Assembly: GCA_009781175.1 (NCBI GenBank)
Contig: WQYQ01000002.1
Location: 186,001-250,000, forward strand
Source of the DNA: Betaproteobacteria bacterium
Lineage (GTDB): Bacteria; Pseudomonadota; Gammaproteobacteria; Burkholderiales; Rhodocyclaceae
DNA: 64,000 bases
Direction: 5' to 3'
Shown: one piece after another, positions 38,177 to 48,556 of the stretch
Position numbering within the stretch: the stretch's first letter is position 1
How the letters are laid out: each line of letters starts with the position of its first letter
The notes under the pieces: model-generated
What the model was told of the DNA's origin: nothing
What the model saw: the letters and a program-made list of their open reading frames with translations, nothing else
The model's database searches: none
Translations under genes and position numbers: made by a program

Positions 38177-39084
38177 CGAACTGGCTCGCTCTGCATTTCG
38201 CAGCGTTGCGCCATGCCGCCCGGCGGCTCGCCCGCACGCCCTTGGGCACGGCATTGTCCGCGCTCGTCGTCGCGATCGCTTTACTCCTTCCGGCGCTCGG
38301 CTATGTGCTGGCGGACAGCGTTGCGCAGCTGGCAAGCAGTTTGTCGGGGCAGCCTGAAATCAGCATTTTCATGGAAATGAACGCCGATTCGGCCCAAACC
38401 CAAAACGTCGCCGCGAAATTGCGCGGCGACCCAGGCGTCAGCGCGCTGCGCTTTGTGCCGCGCAACGAAGCTCTGCAAGCGCTCGCAAGCGACGCGAGCT
38501 TTGGCGATGTCGCCGCCACCCTTGGCAACAATCCGCTCCCGGATGCCTATGTCATCACCCCGCGCAGCGACAGTGGCGCCGAATTCGAGCGTCTGCGCGA
38601 CAGCGTGTCCAAGCTGCCCGGCGTCGCCCATGTGCAGCTCGATACCGAATGGGTGCAGCGCCTCGCCGCGCTGGTGGCGCTCGGGCGCTTAAGCATCGCA
38701 ATCCTCGCGGCGCTGCTCGGCATTGCGCTCGTGATCGTGACCTTCAATACGATCCGGCTGCAAATCCTCACTCAGCGTCAGGAAATCGGCGTCAGTCTGC
38801 TGCTCGGCGCAACCCGCCCCTGGGTGCGGCGCCCTTTCCTGTACTTCGGCGCGCTGCAAGGCGCACTCGGCGGACTGCTCGCCTGGGCGCTGTTGTTGAT
38901 CATTCTTGAACTGATCCGCGCGCCGACCCAGCAGCTTGCCGATGCGTATGGCATTCCGCTCATGCTGAGCAATCCAGGCACGCTCGAAACGCTTGCCCTG
39001 ATTGCGCTGGCCGGAGCCCTCGGCTGGCTCGGCGCCGCCCTGTCGGTGCGGCGCCATCTGCATGACAGGCTGGTAACGGATTAA
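38173..39084 (+). CDS. ftsX: Cell-division protein FtsX
   Basis: 303 residues with four membrane segments (about 25-50, 173-195, 225-245 and 270-292) and a periplasmic loop after the first, the normal FtsX layout. It forms the membrane part of FtsEX. Its stop overlaps the convergent PfkB-kinase stop by 4 bases, so no terminator space exists between them. Confidence 0.95.
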   Translation: MTNWLALHFAALRHAARRLARTPLGTALSALVVAIALLLPALGYVLADSVAQLASSLSGQPEISIFMEMNADSAQTQNVAAKLRGDPGVSALRFVPRNEALQALASDASFGDVAATLGNNPLPDAYVITPRSDSGAEFERLRDSVSKLPGVAHVQLDTEWVQRLAALVALGRLSIAILAALLGIALVIVTFNTIRLQILTQRQEIGVSLLLGATRPWVRRPFLYFGALQGALGGLLAWALLLIILELIRAPTQQLADAYGIPLMLSNPGTLETLALIALAGALGWLGAALSVRRHLHDRLVTD

Positions 39085-40013
39085 AGGCTTTCGCCAAATG
39101 CCGCCGTATAAGCAGCAGCGAGCTCCGTAGGTTTGAGCGTATGGTTCTGCGGACCACGGACGGCGATCTTGATCGCGCCCATCAAACTTCCCAAGCGACA
39201 GGCTTTCTCGATCGGCCAGCCCTGCGACAAACCGTACAACAGACCACCGCGATAGGCATCGCCGCAGCCGGTCGGGTCGACAATTTGCGCCGGCTTGACG
39301 GCGGGCACACGCAACACGCGCCCGCTTGTATAAACATCGGACCCCGTACTGCCGCGCGTAACGATCAACGCCTCGACATAGGCAGCGATCTGCTCCAGTT
39401 CAAGCTCTGTTTTATCCGCAATCAACTGGGCTTCGTAGTCGTTGACGGTGCACCAGGTCGCCCACTCCAGACATTGCAGCAGCGTAGGCCCATCGAACAA
39501 AGGCAGGCCCTGGCCCGGATCGAATACGAACGGAATGCCGGCCGCATGCATCTCGCGCGCATGCTCAACCATGCCGTCACGCGAATCGGGACCGACGATG
39601 CCGAGCTTCACGCCCGCGGCGTCGGCCACTTTATTGTGCGTCGAAAAACTCATCGCGCCCGGATGGAAAGCGGTGATCTGGTTGTCGTCGAGATCGGTCG
39701 TGATGAAGCACTGCGCGGTGAAGGTGTTCGGAATCTCGCGCAAATGCGTGTCCGGAATGCCAAAGCGCGCCAGGCGTTCGCGATACGGGCCCGCGTCCTG
39801 GCCGACCGTCGCCATAATCAAAGGCTCACCGCCGAGCAGTTTGAGCGTATAGGCAATATTCCCCGCGCAGCCACCAAAGTCACGCCGCATATCGGGCACG
39901 AGGAAGGAAATATTCAGAATATGCAGTTGTTCGGGCAGGAGGTGGTTCTTGAAACGATCATGAAAAACCATGATCGTGTCGTAGGCGACCGAACCACAGA
40001 TCAGGACGGACAT
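39081..40013 (-). CDS. PfkB-family carbohydrate/nucleoside kinase
   Basis: 310 residues of the ribokinase superfamily. The substrate-binding Gly pair is in FGGCAGNIAYTL and the catalytic signature is DPTGCGDAYRGGLL. Betaproteobacterial homologues are often called adenosine kinase, but the sugar or nucleoside cannot be told from sequence. The gene stands alone, convergent to ftsX. Confidence 0.88.
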   Translation of the reverse strand: MSVLICGSVAYDTIMVFHDRFKNHLLPEQLHILNISFLVPDMRRDFGGCAGNIAYTLKLLGGEPLIMATVGQDAGPYRERLARFGIPDTHLREIPNTFTAQCFITTDLDDNQITAFHPGAMSFSTHNKVADAAGVKLGIVGPDSRDGMVEHAREMHAAGIPFVFDPGQGLPLFDGPTLLQCLEWATWCTVNDYEAQLIADKTELELEQIAAYVEALIVTRGSTGSDVYTSGRVLRVPAVKPAQIVDPTGCGDAYRGGLLYGLSQGWPIEKACRLGSLMGAIKIAVRGPQNHTLKPTELAAAYTAAFGESL

Positions 40014-40113
40014 GGCGACTCCGCTGTTGGCGAAATTTGAAATTCTACCGCCAAGCGCATCGCGGCACCGGCCGCCGGAGAAACAAGGCGGCCGGCGCGG
40101 TAACCGTTCAAGC

Positions 40114-40614
40114 CTACTTCACCGCGGCCAGCGCCGCCGCATAGTTCGGCTCATTTCCGATCTCGGACACCAGCTCGCTGTGCAGCACCTTGTTGTCCGC
40201 GTCCAATACCACGACGGCGCGCGCCGTCAGCCCCGCTAGCGGACCGTTCGTGATATCGACGCCGTAGGCCCGTTTGAAGCCGCTGCCGCGCAGCGTTGAC
40301 AGGGTGTGGACGTTCTTGAGCCCTTCGACCTCGCAAAAACGCTTGGCCGCAAAGGGCAAGTCGGCCGAAATCACAAGCACGACCGTGTTGTTCAGGCTGG
40401 CAGCCTTTTCGTTGAACTTGCGCGTGGAAGTCGCACACGTCGGCGTATCGAGACTCGGCACAATGTTGAGCACCTTGCGCTTACCGGCGAACTCGGCCAA
40501 TCCGTGGTCCTGCAAATCGGCACCGACCAATACGAATTCCGGGGCAAGGCTGCCCGGCTGCGGAAAACTCCCAGCTACTTCGACCGGGTTACCACCCAGA
40601 GTGACTGTGGACAT
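40114..40614 (-). CDS. tpx: Thiol peroxidase Tpx
   Basis: 166 residues. The peroxidatic Cys is in [15 protein letters not shown] and the resolving Cys in KRFCEVEGL, the atypical 2-Cys pattern of Tpx. It reduces peroxides with thioredoxin in the periplasm or cytosol. No signal peptide is seen, so it is likely cytosolic. Confidence 0.95.
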   Translation of the reverse strand: MSTVTLGGNPVEVAGSFPQPGSLAPEFVLVGADLQDHGLAEFAGKRKVLNIVPSLDTPTCATSTRKFNEKAASLNNTVVLVISADLPFAAKRFCEVEGLKNVHTLSTLRGSGFKRAYGVDITNGPLAGLTARAVVVLDADNKVLHSELVSEIGNEPNYAAALAAVK

Positions 40615-40700
40615 GCTGAACTCTCCTTGAGGTTAAATGCCCGCCTGTGGCGGATGCGGAGAGAAGCAATTGTATGCCTCGAATCCAAGCCCTGCGTTTT

Positions 40701-41093
40701 TTAGCGCCCAGCTTTCTCGATGGCTTCAAAGACGACTTCCTCTTCAAACTGGACATGCTCGCGCAGCAAATTGGCAAACCCTTCGAGCAGTTCGACTGTC
40801 GGCGCGGCCATCGCATCGGCCAGTTCGCCCAAACGGCTATGATCCGCATGCAAGCGTTCAACGAGATCTTGCCGGCCGATCTGAAGCAAAATCGGGACAA
40901 TGAAACGCTCTTCACCCGCAAAATGTTCGAGCATGTCGCCCGAAAAAATATGCCGGATATGTTCGGCGATCGCAGGCAGAGAGGAGGGATCTTCCGGCTT
41001 CAATTGCCGTATGCCATGCGCAAGCTTCATTGCAGTCTGGTGCTCCAGACCCAAATGCATCAATCGTTGGGAAATATGCATTGGATTTTCCAT
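40701..41093 (-). CDS. Hemerythrin-like HHE-domain protein
   Basis: 130 residues, all helical. The metal ligands are scattered His and Glu: EHQTAMKLAHG, MLEHFAGEERF, LHADHSRLGEL and REHVQFEEEVVF, the H...HxxxE...HxxxH...HxxxxE/D order of a di-iron four-helix bundle. Likely roles are O2, NO or iron sensing. The gene is 87 bp upstream of tpx on the same strand, and the pair may serve stress defence. Confidence 0.85.
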   Translation of the reverse strand: MENPMHISQRLMHLGLEHQTAMKLAHGIRQLKPEDPSSLPAIAEHIRHIFSGDMLEHFAGEERFIVPILLQIGRQDLVERLHADHSRLGELADAMAAPTVELLEGFANLLREHVQFEEEVVFEAIEKAGR

Positions 41094-41257
41094 CCCTTAA
41101 ATGTGAACAGGATCGGGGGCATCCATGTCGCAAAGCGGGCGAGACTAACATGGGAGACGCTCGCCATTGTGATCATTTATAAAATTATCGGTCTCTATTG
41201 AGCCTGCACAAATGAGCGTTGTGGTCGACGCGGTACCGGCCAAGTCCAGAAGTGGAC

Positions 41258-44200
41258 TCACCAGGTAAATTTCACCCCCGCCACACCACCGTAATCACGA
41301 TAGTGCCCGCCTCCGCCCATGCTTGAATCGGCCTGACCGATCCCTTGGCGATAAGCAAGCTGGGCCCATAGGTTCCAGCGATCCTTGAATTCCGACTGAA
41401 CACCGACCTTGACCTCCCCAATCGTCTTTGCGACCGACTGGGTTTGCGCAACGCCGTCGAAATCGATATGCCCGTTGCCACTGCTTTGCCATACGTTAAT
41501 TTCGAGGAAAGGCTGCACCTGATCTTGGCGCTTTTCGGGTTTGCGCGCATAGAGCCGCGCCCCCAGGCGTGCGGTCAGGTCGCTCTTACCTTGCGGTGTG
41601 ATTTGCGTGCCGTTGACTTCCTGATGGCTGCCACCCGACTCATGGGTGAGCACCAATTGGGCTTGCGGTTCAATGTACCAGTGGTGTGCTGCGTTTTTAG
41701 CATCGGTAAATTGCATCGCATAGCCAGCTTCCAGCGAAGCGGCAATGTTCTGGCTTTTGTACTTTTCCTCGGGCAAAAGATCGCCTAGCACACGATTGTC
41801 GAAACGGTTGTATTGAAGCCAACTGTCCAGATAGAGGCCCGTGGCCTGGCTCGCGCTCGCGTACCAAGTGCCGTACACACCCAGGCTGTAGCCGGTGACG
41901 TCGCCCCGGGCATGGTAGCCAGTCATGCGATTAACACTGTCGCTGTTAGCTTGGCCGTAGCCGCCCATCAGACCCCAATGGGTGCGGCTGTCGCCATCCG
42001 TCCATTGGCCGATTTCGCCGCCGATCTGGAGGATGTTCTGATTCGTCTTGATGCCCAACTGTTCGTAACCCGCCTGGCCTTCGGCATGATTGCCGATGTA
42101 GCGGACCCACAAAGCACTGTGGTTCGGATCGTTCTGGTCCTGTGTTGACTCCTGCCGTCTGACTAGGCGCTGACTTTCGGTGAAGTCCGGCTCGCCCAGG
42201 CGATCATGCAGAGTATGGCGGAACATCGTGCGGGCCACACTGCGGTTGGCCAAATACGCGCCGACTTCCGGACGGTAGAGCGCACCCTCTGGGACCGGCG
42301 GAACGGGTTCCGGCTCCGGCTCTGGCGGCAGAGCAGAGGAACGCAGGTACCAATTGCCATCCGCAGGATCGACTACGCCGCCTTGGTAGAGCAGGTATTC
42401 GTAAGCGCCCGCCGTGGCGCGGCCATCGAGTTTGAAGGCATTCTCCGCGCTGACAGCTTTGTTGAGAACCTCGACGAGGGCAATGCCGTCGGCGTCGGTC
42501 ATCGCACCCTGGCCACCCAGGTTGCGAATTTGGATTCTGGTCGGGCCACCGGCTCCGACTCGGGTGGCATCCACCACAAGCATGTCCGATTGGCTGTTGG
42601 CGCCGCCTTCGTTAAGCACCGTGTCAAGCTTAAGCGTGCCACCATTGGAGATGAAAACCCCACCGCCGTTCACTCCAGCCGCGTGGCCACCACTGATGAC
42701 AAGCACATCGCCCGCGCTCGGGTTGGCCTGAAGGTCGATCGTGCCGCTGTGAATAAAGCGCTGCACGCCGAGCAACTGGCCTTGCGTCGGGCTGTGCAAG
42801 GCAATCGCGTTATTCGGGTTGCCAAATGGCAGGTACATGCCGCTGGTGTCGAGCGTGGTGGCGCTGCCGTCGTGGGTAAGCAATTCAAGCGTGCCGGTGT
42901 TGTCGATACGGTTGTTGCCGCTCGTACCGAAATCGGACACAGAGACGCCGAGTGTGTCGCGCGCACCACCAGCGGTGGAAGCGCTGAAGTTACGTAACGT
43001 CCACAGACCTGCGTTGTCGAACTTCACCGCCGAGCCGCCAGCCGCGATACCACCCGTGATATGGCCGATGTTGGTCAGCGTTGCGCTACCGCTTACGCCA
43101 TTCGCATCGAGCTGGATCGCGCGATCGCTCAGAGCGTCGAGTGTACCGGCGTTGAAGAGCGCCTGCGTCGCGCCGCCGAGCGCAAGACCAATCCCTGTTC
43201 CGCCGTGCACTTGACTCGCGGCATCGAAACTAAGCGTGGCGCTGTCTTGAGCGCTTGCTTGTACCGCAGCCCGCGCGGAAGTATTCGTGGCGTCGATCGT
43301 AGCGCCCGCGACGTTGATTTGGGCACTGGAAGCCAAACCGCTGTCGTTATTCCAAGCGAGCAGCCCCACCGATTGACCGGCGACACGCACGTTGCCGCGG
43401 CTGAAGTTGATGTTGGCGGCACCGTCGGCGGCATTGGCTTCAACGCCGTGGTTGTTCGCACCGCCGCCGTGCGTGGCAAGGTCGGCATCCGCGGAGTCGA
43501 TCAAGATGTTACCGCTACCGCTCGCAATGCCTTGAATCGCTTGAGCATCATTGACGCCATAAGTCGCGATCGCGCCACGGTTGATGATGTCGATGACAGT
43601 TTGGCCCGCTGCGTTCATCCCCGAAACGGCGAGGATACCGGGGCTGTCGGTGCCTTGGGTGCTCAGCGTGCCGGTGTTTTGGACGCCAGCTTTACCCGCA
43701 TCGGCCTGGGCGTAGAGCGCAGCAGCCCGGTCCGTCCACAGCGCACCCAATTGTGTCGTGCCTTGCGTCGTAATGGCACCACCGTTAGCGAGCATAACGT
43801 CGCCTTGCTGCGATTTGCCGTGCATGCCGGCCGAACCGTTACCGACGGTACTCAGCGTGCCGTGGGTATTGGCAAGGGTGACATTGCCCGTATCCGGGTC
43901 GCCGCCTATGCGTTGCCCCAAGGCGCCACCCCAAATTGCGGAGGCATCATCGTTAGTGGTGGCAATACCGTCGCCATTGAATATGGCCGTGGCATTTCCC
44001 GCTTGCTGCGTGGTGTAGGCGTAATTGCTTGAGCCAGTACTGACGTAAATGCCTTGGCCAGTGCTCGAGAGCCGGCTGCCCGCATCGGCGATAACGCTCG
44101 CATCGCCGCTTTGACTGCTCGCAGCGAGCGCATTGAACAGGTGTGTGCCGGTGTAGTCGATCGTACCGCCCAGATAGTGGACGGAAGCGAAGTCCGTCGC

Positions 44201-46534
44201 ATACGCAGCACCATCAGCGAAGGCCGCGATACCGTGCGCCGGATTGGTCGGTGCCGTCACATTGCCCGTCAATATGAAGTCGCCACCCGCAGTCACATTT
44301 ACATGCCCGCCCTGGAGCGCTTCAACCCAAATCGCATTATTTGCTGCGGTGATATCGGCGCGCGAGTCGACGTCTATGTCTCCGGCCCCCGCGGTGCCGT
44401 TTGTAGAAGCAAAAATTCCCGAGGCATTCGATCCGGTTGCGGAAATCGTATTGGTATTGGTCACACCGATAACACCGCCGCTCGTCGCCAATTGCAAACC
44501 CGTTGCGCCCGTACCTGTTGTATCGATGGCGCCGCTATTCGCAATCACAACGCCGCCGCCCGCTGTCGTGGCGTGAATCCCGTAAGAGTTGCTTCCATTC
44601 GTCGTCAGCGTCGCAGTATTCGAAACGATGACCTTGTTCGCCGCACCTGCCGTCGAGGCGGAAATCGTCTCCGAAGCACTTGCCGTCGTCGTAATGGTGC
44701 CAGTGTTGCTAATCGTCACATCGCCACTGCCGGCCGCTGAATTACTCGTCACGACAATACCGCGCGAGCCAGTGCTCGCCGTCGACAAGGCCCCGATATT
44801 GGCGAGGTCGACCGTCCCGGAACCAGATTCCGTCACGTTGATCGCGGAAATGCTTGCGGCTCCGCCCGTGGTCTGTACCGTTGCGCTGTTAGTGATATCG
44901 ATTGCCCCGGCCGTGGAAGCTCGAATCCCCTGCCCCTCCGAGCTTGTGATGCTCCCTCCAGTCTGCCTGATCGTAATCGCGCCGCCGTTACTCGAAGCTG
45001 CATCGATACCAACCTTGGAGGATTCAATGACCGATTGCGAATCGACCAAAATTGAAGTGCCCGTCGTTGCCGAGCCGCCACGCGCGAAAAGGCCGCCGCC
45101 ATTCGGCCCTGCGCCCTGTGCGGTAACCGTAGTGCCCGCCACAGTGATGATCGTCGCATTACCTGTTCCGGTGCCGTTACCCCATACGGCAATACCAAGG
45201 CCGCCCTCGGTCAGCACCGATCCCGCATTGAGGATGACCGTCGCATCCCCCGTACCGCGCGCCTGCGCCTCCAGACCATGACCGGAATCGCTCGTACTAT
45301 CGTTTTCGAGCGATCCGCCATTCATCACAATCATGGCACTGCCAGTCCCTTGTGCCGCGGCATAGACCGCACCGTTTCCGATATTCCCGAGCACTTTCAG
45401 CGCGCCGGCGTCCAGCGTAATCGAAGCATTCCCCGTATTGCCCGCCGCCACGAGGTCTGCTCGAATAACCGTCGCCGCGCCATTAATTGTAATGTCACCC
45501 GAATTCGTGATCGTGGCGCTTCCGGTTCCAGTGGAGTTCGCGAGAATCCCGCTCGCATTGTTGCCATAGGTCGTAATCGTGGCGGCGTTGATAATCGTTG
45601 CCGAGCCATTGACCGTGGACGAATAGATCCCGACGTTCCGGGCCCCGAGAGCGCCTGAATTGGTACTGTCGACGACCAGCGCAACACCGCTGCCAAGATT
45701 GATCGATGTATTCGTCGTGGTGCCCGTGCCTGCGGCCATTACCGCCGAACCACCGTGCGTCGTGATCGTGCCGGTGCCCATATGCGAAATGGCGCTTGTC
45801 GCCCCCGCCGCGTCAACCTCCAGACCAGACTTCGTTGCCGCGCTGTCGCCAACGTTATTCAGTATCAAGCTGCCCGTGATATTCAAACTGCCATTACCGC
45901 CTCCCGCCGAAAGCAAGACGCCTTTCTGGTTGGCATTTGTCGTAATACTGTTCGTGCCGGACAAAGTAACCGCAGCGTCTCCGCCCGCAAGCGCCGAGGC
46001 ATAGACCGCCCCATTTGAAACTGTCGAACCCGTGAGATCGACAGTCGTGCCCTCCATGCTGATGGTTGCGTTGCCGCTCGCGGTCTGGGCGGCAATGCCA
46101 CCGGCCCCGCCGCCGCTATTCACGACGACACTCGTGACCGGCTGAGTCGTTATTGAGGCATCGCCCGTGCCGGGCGCGCAAGTTTGTATCGCCGTATAGG
46201 AGCCGGGCGGCAATAGGCCACAAGCGGCATTCGCATTCCCCGTCACGCCGAAGCCGATCGCCATCGCGAGCCGGGTCAGCGAATTTTTTTTGCGGCTTTT
46301 AGGTCTTGCCAATGCAATGGCCGTCGCAATCCAGCCAGGAATGGCTGTGCACACAACCGTTTCGGGCGTCACGAGCGTGACTGCAAGCATTTGGATGTGA
46401 TCGGTCGAAGCATCGCGGCCTACAGCGTGCCGCACCCGATCTGTCATGAAACAGTTGTCGAGAGAATTCCGACTTGCAATTTCGACCCAGCTTTGTGCCG
46501 ACCCCGCCCACACAAATCTACGCATGCCGCTCAT
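41258..46534 (-). CDS. Autotransporter (type Va) with large Gly/Thr/Ser-rich passenger
   Basis: 1758 residues. The C-terminal 270 residues (about 1490-1758) form the beta-barrel, ending in GVAGVKFTW with an aromatic last residue as barrels do. The passenger (about 110-1460) is a beta-helix of imperfect repeats rich in T, S, G, N and A, such as NSGAIDTTGTGATG and NTISATGSNASG. The N-terminus starts MSGMRRFVWAGSAQSWVEIAS, similar to the extended signal peptide region (ESPR) of autotransporters, but the hydrophobic core and cleavage site near GNANA|ACG lie some 75 residues later. Role: probably adhesion (inference). The start has an AAGGGAA site nearby. Confidence 0.9.
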   Translation of the reverse strand: MSGMRRFVWAGSAQSWVEIASRNSLDNCFMTDRVRHAVGRDASTDHIQMLAVTLVTPETVVCTAIPGWIATAIALARPKSRKKNSLTRLAMAIGFGVTGNANAACGLLPPGSYTAIQTCAPGTGDASITTQPVTSVVVNSGGGAGGIAAQTASGNATISMEGTTVDLTGSTVSNGAVYASALAGGDAAVTLSGTNSITTNANQKGVLLSAGGGNGSLNITGSLILNNVGDSAATKSGLEVDAAGATSAISHMGTGTITTHGGSAVMAAGTGTTTNTSINLGSGVALVVDSTNSGALGARNVGIYSSTVNGSATIINAATITTYGNNASGILANSTGTGSATITNSGDITINGAATVIRADLVAAGNTGNASITLDAGALKVLGNIGNGAVYAAAQGTGSAMIVMNGGSLENDSTSDSGHGLEAQARGTGDATVILNAGSVLTEGGLGIAVWGNGTGTGNATIITVAGTTVTAQGAGPNGGGLFARGGSATTGTSILVDSQSVIESSKVGIDAASSNGGAITIRQTGGSITSSEGQGIRASTAGAIDITNSATVQTTGGAASISAINVTESGSGTVDLANIGALSTASTGSRGIVVTSNSAAGSGDVTISNTGTITTTASASETISASTAGAANKVIVSNTATLTTNGSNSYGIHATTAGGGVVIANSGAIDTTGTGATGLQLATSGGVIGVTNTNTISATGSNASGIFASTNGTAGAGDIDVDSRADITAANNAIWVEALQGGHVNVTAGGDFILTGNVTAPTNPAHGIAAFADGAAYATDFASVHYLGGTIDYTGTHLFNALAASSQSGDASVIADAGSRLSSTGQGIYVSTGSSNYAYTTQQAGNATAIFNGDGIATTNDDASAIWGGALGQRIGGDPDTGNVTLANTHGTLSTVGNGSAGMHGKSQQGDVMLANGGAITTQGTTQLGALWTDRAAALYAQADAGKAGVQNTGTLSTQGTDSPGILAVSGMNAAGQTVIDIINRGAIATYGVNDAQAIQGIASGSGNILIDSADADLATHGGGANNHGVEANAADGAANINFSRGNVRVAGQSVGLLAWNNDSGLASSAQINVAGATIDATNTSARAAVQASAQDSATLSFDAASQVHGGTGIGLALGGATQALFNAGTLDALSDRAIQLDANGVSGSATLTNIGHITGGIAAGGSAVKFDNAGLWTLRNFSASTAGGARDTLGVSVSDFGTSGNNRIDNTGTLELLTHDGSATTLDTSGMYLPFGNPNNAIALHSPTQGQLLGVQRFIHSGTIDLQANPSAGDVLVISGGHAAGVNGGGVFISNGGTLKLDTVLNEGGANSQSDMLVVDATRVGAGGPTRIQIRNLGGQGAMTDADGIALVEVLNKAVSAENAFKLDGRATAGAYEYLLYQGGVVDPADGNWYLRSSALPPEPEPEPVPPVPEGALYRPEVGAYLANRSVARTMFRHTLHDRLGEPDFTESQRLVRRQESTQDQNDPNHSALWVRYIGNHAEGQAGYEQLGIKTNQNILQIGGEIGQWTDGDSRTHWGLMGGYGQANSDSVNRMTGYHARGDVTGYSLGVYGTWYASASQATGLYLDSWLQYNRFDNRVLGDLLPEEKYKSQNIAASLEAGYAMQFTDAKNAAHHWYIEPQAQLVLTHESGGSHQEVNGTQITPQGKSDLTARLGARLYARKPEKRQDQVQPFLEINVWQSSGNGHIDFDGVAQTQSVAKTIGEVKVGVQSEFKDRWNLWAQLAYRQGIGQADSSMGGGGHYRDYGGVAGVKFTW

Positions 46535-46868
46535 TTCATTTCCCTTGCAGCCTCAACTTAGGGAGGGATAAAACTACTACCCGCGGACAGCAAAGATCTT
46601 TGCTGCCGAATACGCTAAAACGGCGCTAAATGCCAACAACGCCTCAAAGATTAAAATCCCCAATTGAGTGTAGGGCTTAAGTATTCAATCGATACAAATA
46701 AAAACCCTGCCCCGGAGCGCGTGCCCGCGACGCTTGTTGGTTTTTAGTCGAGCAAACCTGTGTTGCGCAGTATGCGGATAGCTCCTAGCCTTGCATGGCT
46801 TGTGTTCATTGCTTCGGCTGCCCAAGCAACGCAAAAGTCCTCGCCCTGTGTGTTTTCCGTGGAGCCTT
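46535..46868. other. 334-bp divergent intergenic region
   Basis: It separates the autotransporter (left) and oppA-like gene (right), so it should hold two promoters. A perfect 18-bp palindrome lies at 46588-46605. The stretch 46610-46700 is A+T-rich. The ORF beginning at 46791 is an N-terminal extension of oppA that I reject. Confidence 0.6.
46588..46605. promoter_or_regulatory. Perfect 18-bp palindrome, possible operator
   Basis: CAGCAAAGATCTTTGCTG is self-complementary and sits 54 bases upstream of the autotransporter start. A dimeric regulator could bind it. No T-run follows, so a terminator is unlikely. Confidence 0.4.
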
Positions 46869-48494
46869 ATGTCCGCCGCGCAATGCTTCGCCGCTGTCAC
46901 AAGCCTGCTGATCCTGCCGCTTACGCTTCAGGCCGCCGATGTGCCGCTTGGTGCCAAACTGCATGCGAAACAGGAGATCGTGCGCGGCAACGGCGCCGAG
47001 CCCGCGACGCTGGACCCCGCAAAAATGCAGGGCGTGCCCGAGAGCAACCTCGCGCTCGATCTGTTTGAGGGCCTGATGAGTACGGACCCGGAAGGCGAAA
47101 TCGTCCCCGGCGCGGCGGAAAAGTGGGAAGTCAGAGACGGCGGCAAACTCTGGACTTTTACGCTGCGCCGGAACGCCAAATGGTCCGACGGTTCGCCGCT
47201 GAGCGCGCAGGATTTCGAGTTCGCCTGGAAGCGCCTCGTCGATCCCAAAACCGCTTCGCCATATAGCTGGTTTCCCGGCCAGGCGAGCCATATCGCCAAC
47301 GGCGCGGAAATCGCCCAGGGCAAAAAACCGCCCGCCGCGCTCGGCGTCAAGGCGCTCGACGATAGAACGCTGCAAGTGCGGCTCGATGAGCCGATTGGAT
47401 TCTTCCTGAAAACACTGGCGCACAGTTCCTTGTTGCCGGTTCCGAAAAAAATCGTCGAACAATACGGCGACAAGTGGACCGACAGCGACAAGCTCGTGAG
47501 CAACGGCGCGTATCGGCTCGCGACACGCGTGGTCAACGAACGCATCGTGCTGGTGCGCAATCCGAACTACTGGGACAACGCTAAAACCGTTATCGACAAG
47601 GTGACGTTTCTGCCGATCGTGCAGCCTTCCGCGGAATATCAACGCTACCGCGCTGGCGCAATCGACATGAGCGCCAACGGCGGCGTGCCGATCGACCAGA
47701 TTAAGCAGATTCGCGCGACGATCCCGGATGAATTGAAACTCTGGCCGCAACTCGGCACTTATTACTACGAGCTGAATTTGCGCGTGAAACCTTTCGACGA
47801 CTGGCGCGTGCGCAAGGCGCTTGCGCTCGCGATCGACCGCAAAATCATCGTCGAACGCGTGACGAACACCGGCGAAACCAAAGCCTATACCTTCACGCCG
47901 CCGATCACGGCGGGCATGAAGCAGGTACGCACACCAGCGCAGGAGATGACGCAGCCGCAGCGCGAAGAACTCGCGCGCAAGCTCCTCGCCGAAGCCGGCT
48001 ACGGTCCGGACAAGCCGCTCAAATTCCCACTCCTCTACAACACGCAGGAATCGCACAAAAAACTCGCGCTCGCGATGAGCGCGATGTGGCGGCTCAAGCT
48101 CGGCGTGCGCGCCGAACTTACGAACCAGGAATGGAAAACTTACCTCGACTCACGCACGCGCGGCGACTTCACCGTCGCCCGCGCGGGCTGGGTGGCGGAT
48201 TACAACGAGCCTTCGACGATGCTCGATGTATTCACGACCGGCAACGGCCAGAACCACGGTCAATACAGCAATCCGGCCTTCGATGAAACGGTGCGAAAAG
48301 CCAAACTGACCGCCAACGAAAGCCAGCGGGCAAAGCTATATCAAGACGCGGAGCAGATCCTGGCCCAGGACGCGCCGATGGTCACCGTCTTTTTCTATAG
48401 CAACAAGATGCTCGTCAAACCCTGGGTGCGCGGTTATGGACGCGATCCGCAGGGCTTCGTGCGCACCAAGGAGCTGTATATCCTCGCGCACTAA
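46869..48494 (+). CDS. oppA: Periplasmic oligopeptide-binding protein (OppA-like)
   Basis: 541 residues from MSAAQCFAAV, preceded by GGAG four bases upstream; the longer ORF start (46791) gives no signal peptide. A Sec signal peptide ends near LPLTLQA|ADVP with no lipobox. The mature protein is a family 5 solute-binding protein (TLDPAKMQGVPESN, NYWDNAKTVIDKV, DWRVRKALALAIDR). It captures peptides for the permease encoded downstream. A toxin-antitoxin pair separates it from oppB. Confidence 0.93.
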   Translation: MSAAQCFAAVTSLLILPLTLQAADVPLGAKLHAKQEIVRGNGAEPATLDPAKMQGVPESNLALDLFEGLMSTDPEGEIVPGAAEKWEVRDGGKLWTFTLRRNAKWSDGSPLSAQDFEFAWKRLVDPKTASPYSWFPGQASHIANGAEIAQGKKPPAALGVKALDDRTLQVRLDEPIGFFLKTLAHSSLLPVPKKIVEQYGDKWTDSDKLVSNGAYRLATRVVNERIVLVRNPNYWDNAKTVIDKVTFLPIVQPSAEYQRYRAGAIDMSANGGVPIDQIKQIRATIPDELKLWPQLGTYYYELNLRVKPFDDWRVRKALALAIDRKIIVERVTNTGETKAYTFTPPITAGMKQVRTPAQEMTQPQREELARKLLAEAGYGPDKPLKFPLLYNTQESHKKLALAMSAMWRLKLGVRAELTNQEWKTYLDSRTRGDFTVARAGWVADYNEPSTMLDVFTTGNGQNHGQYSNPAFDETVRKAKLTANESQRAKLYQDAEQILAQDAPMVTVFFYSNKMLVKPWVRGYGRDPQGFVRTKELYILAH

Positions 48495-48556
48495 AAGAAT
48501 GCTCGCCTTTCCTGCTTAGCCAGACTAGACTAACTTAATTGTTTCTGGAGAGCGCG

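Noticed and set aside
42206-42997. Plus-strand ORFs across 41.4-46.0 kb
   Set aside because: All are antisense to the autotransporter passenger, whose repetitive composition keeps other frames open.
46791-46868. 26-residue N-terminal extension of the peptide-binding protein
   Set aside because: The ATG at 46869 has a ribosome site and begins a proper signal peptide; the extension destroys it.
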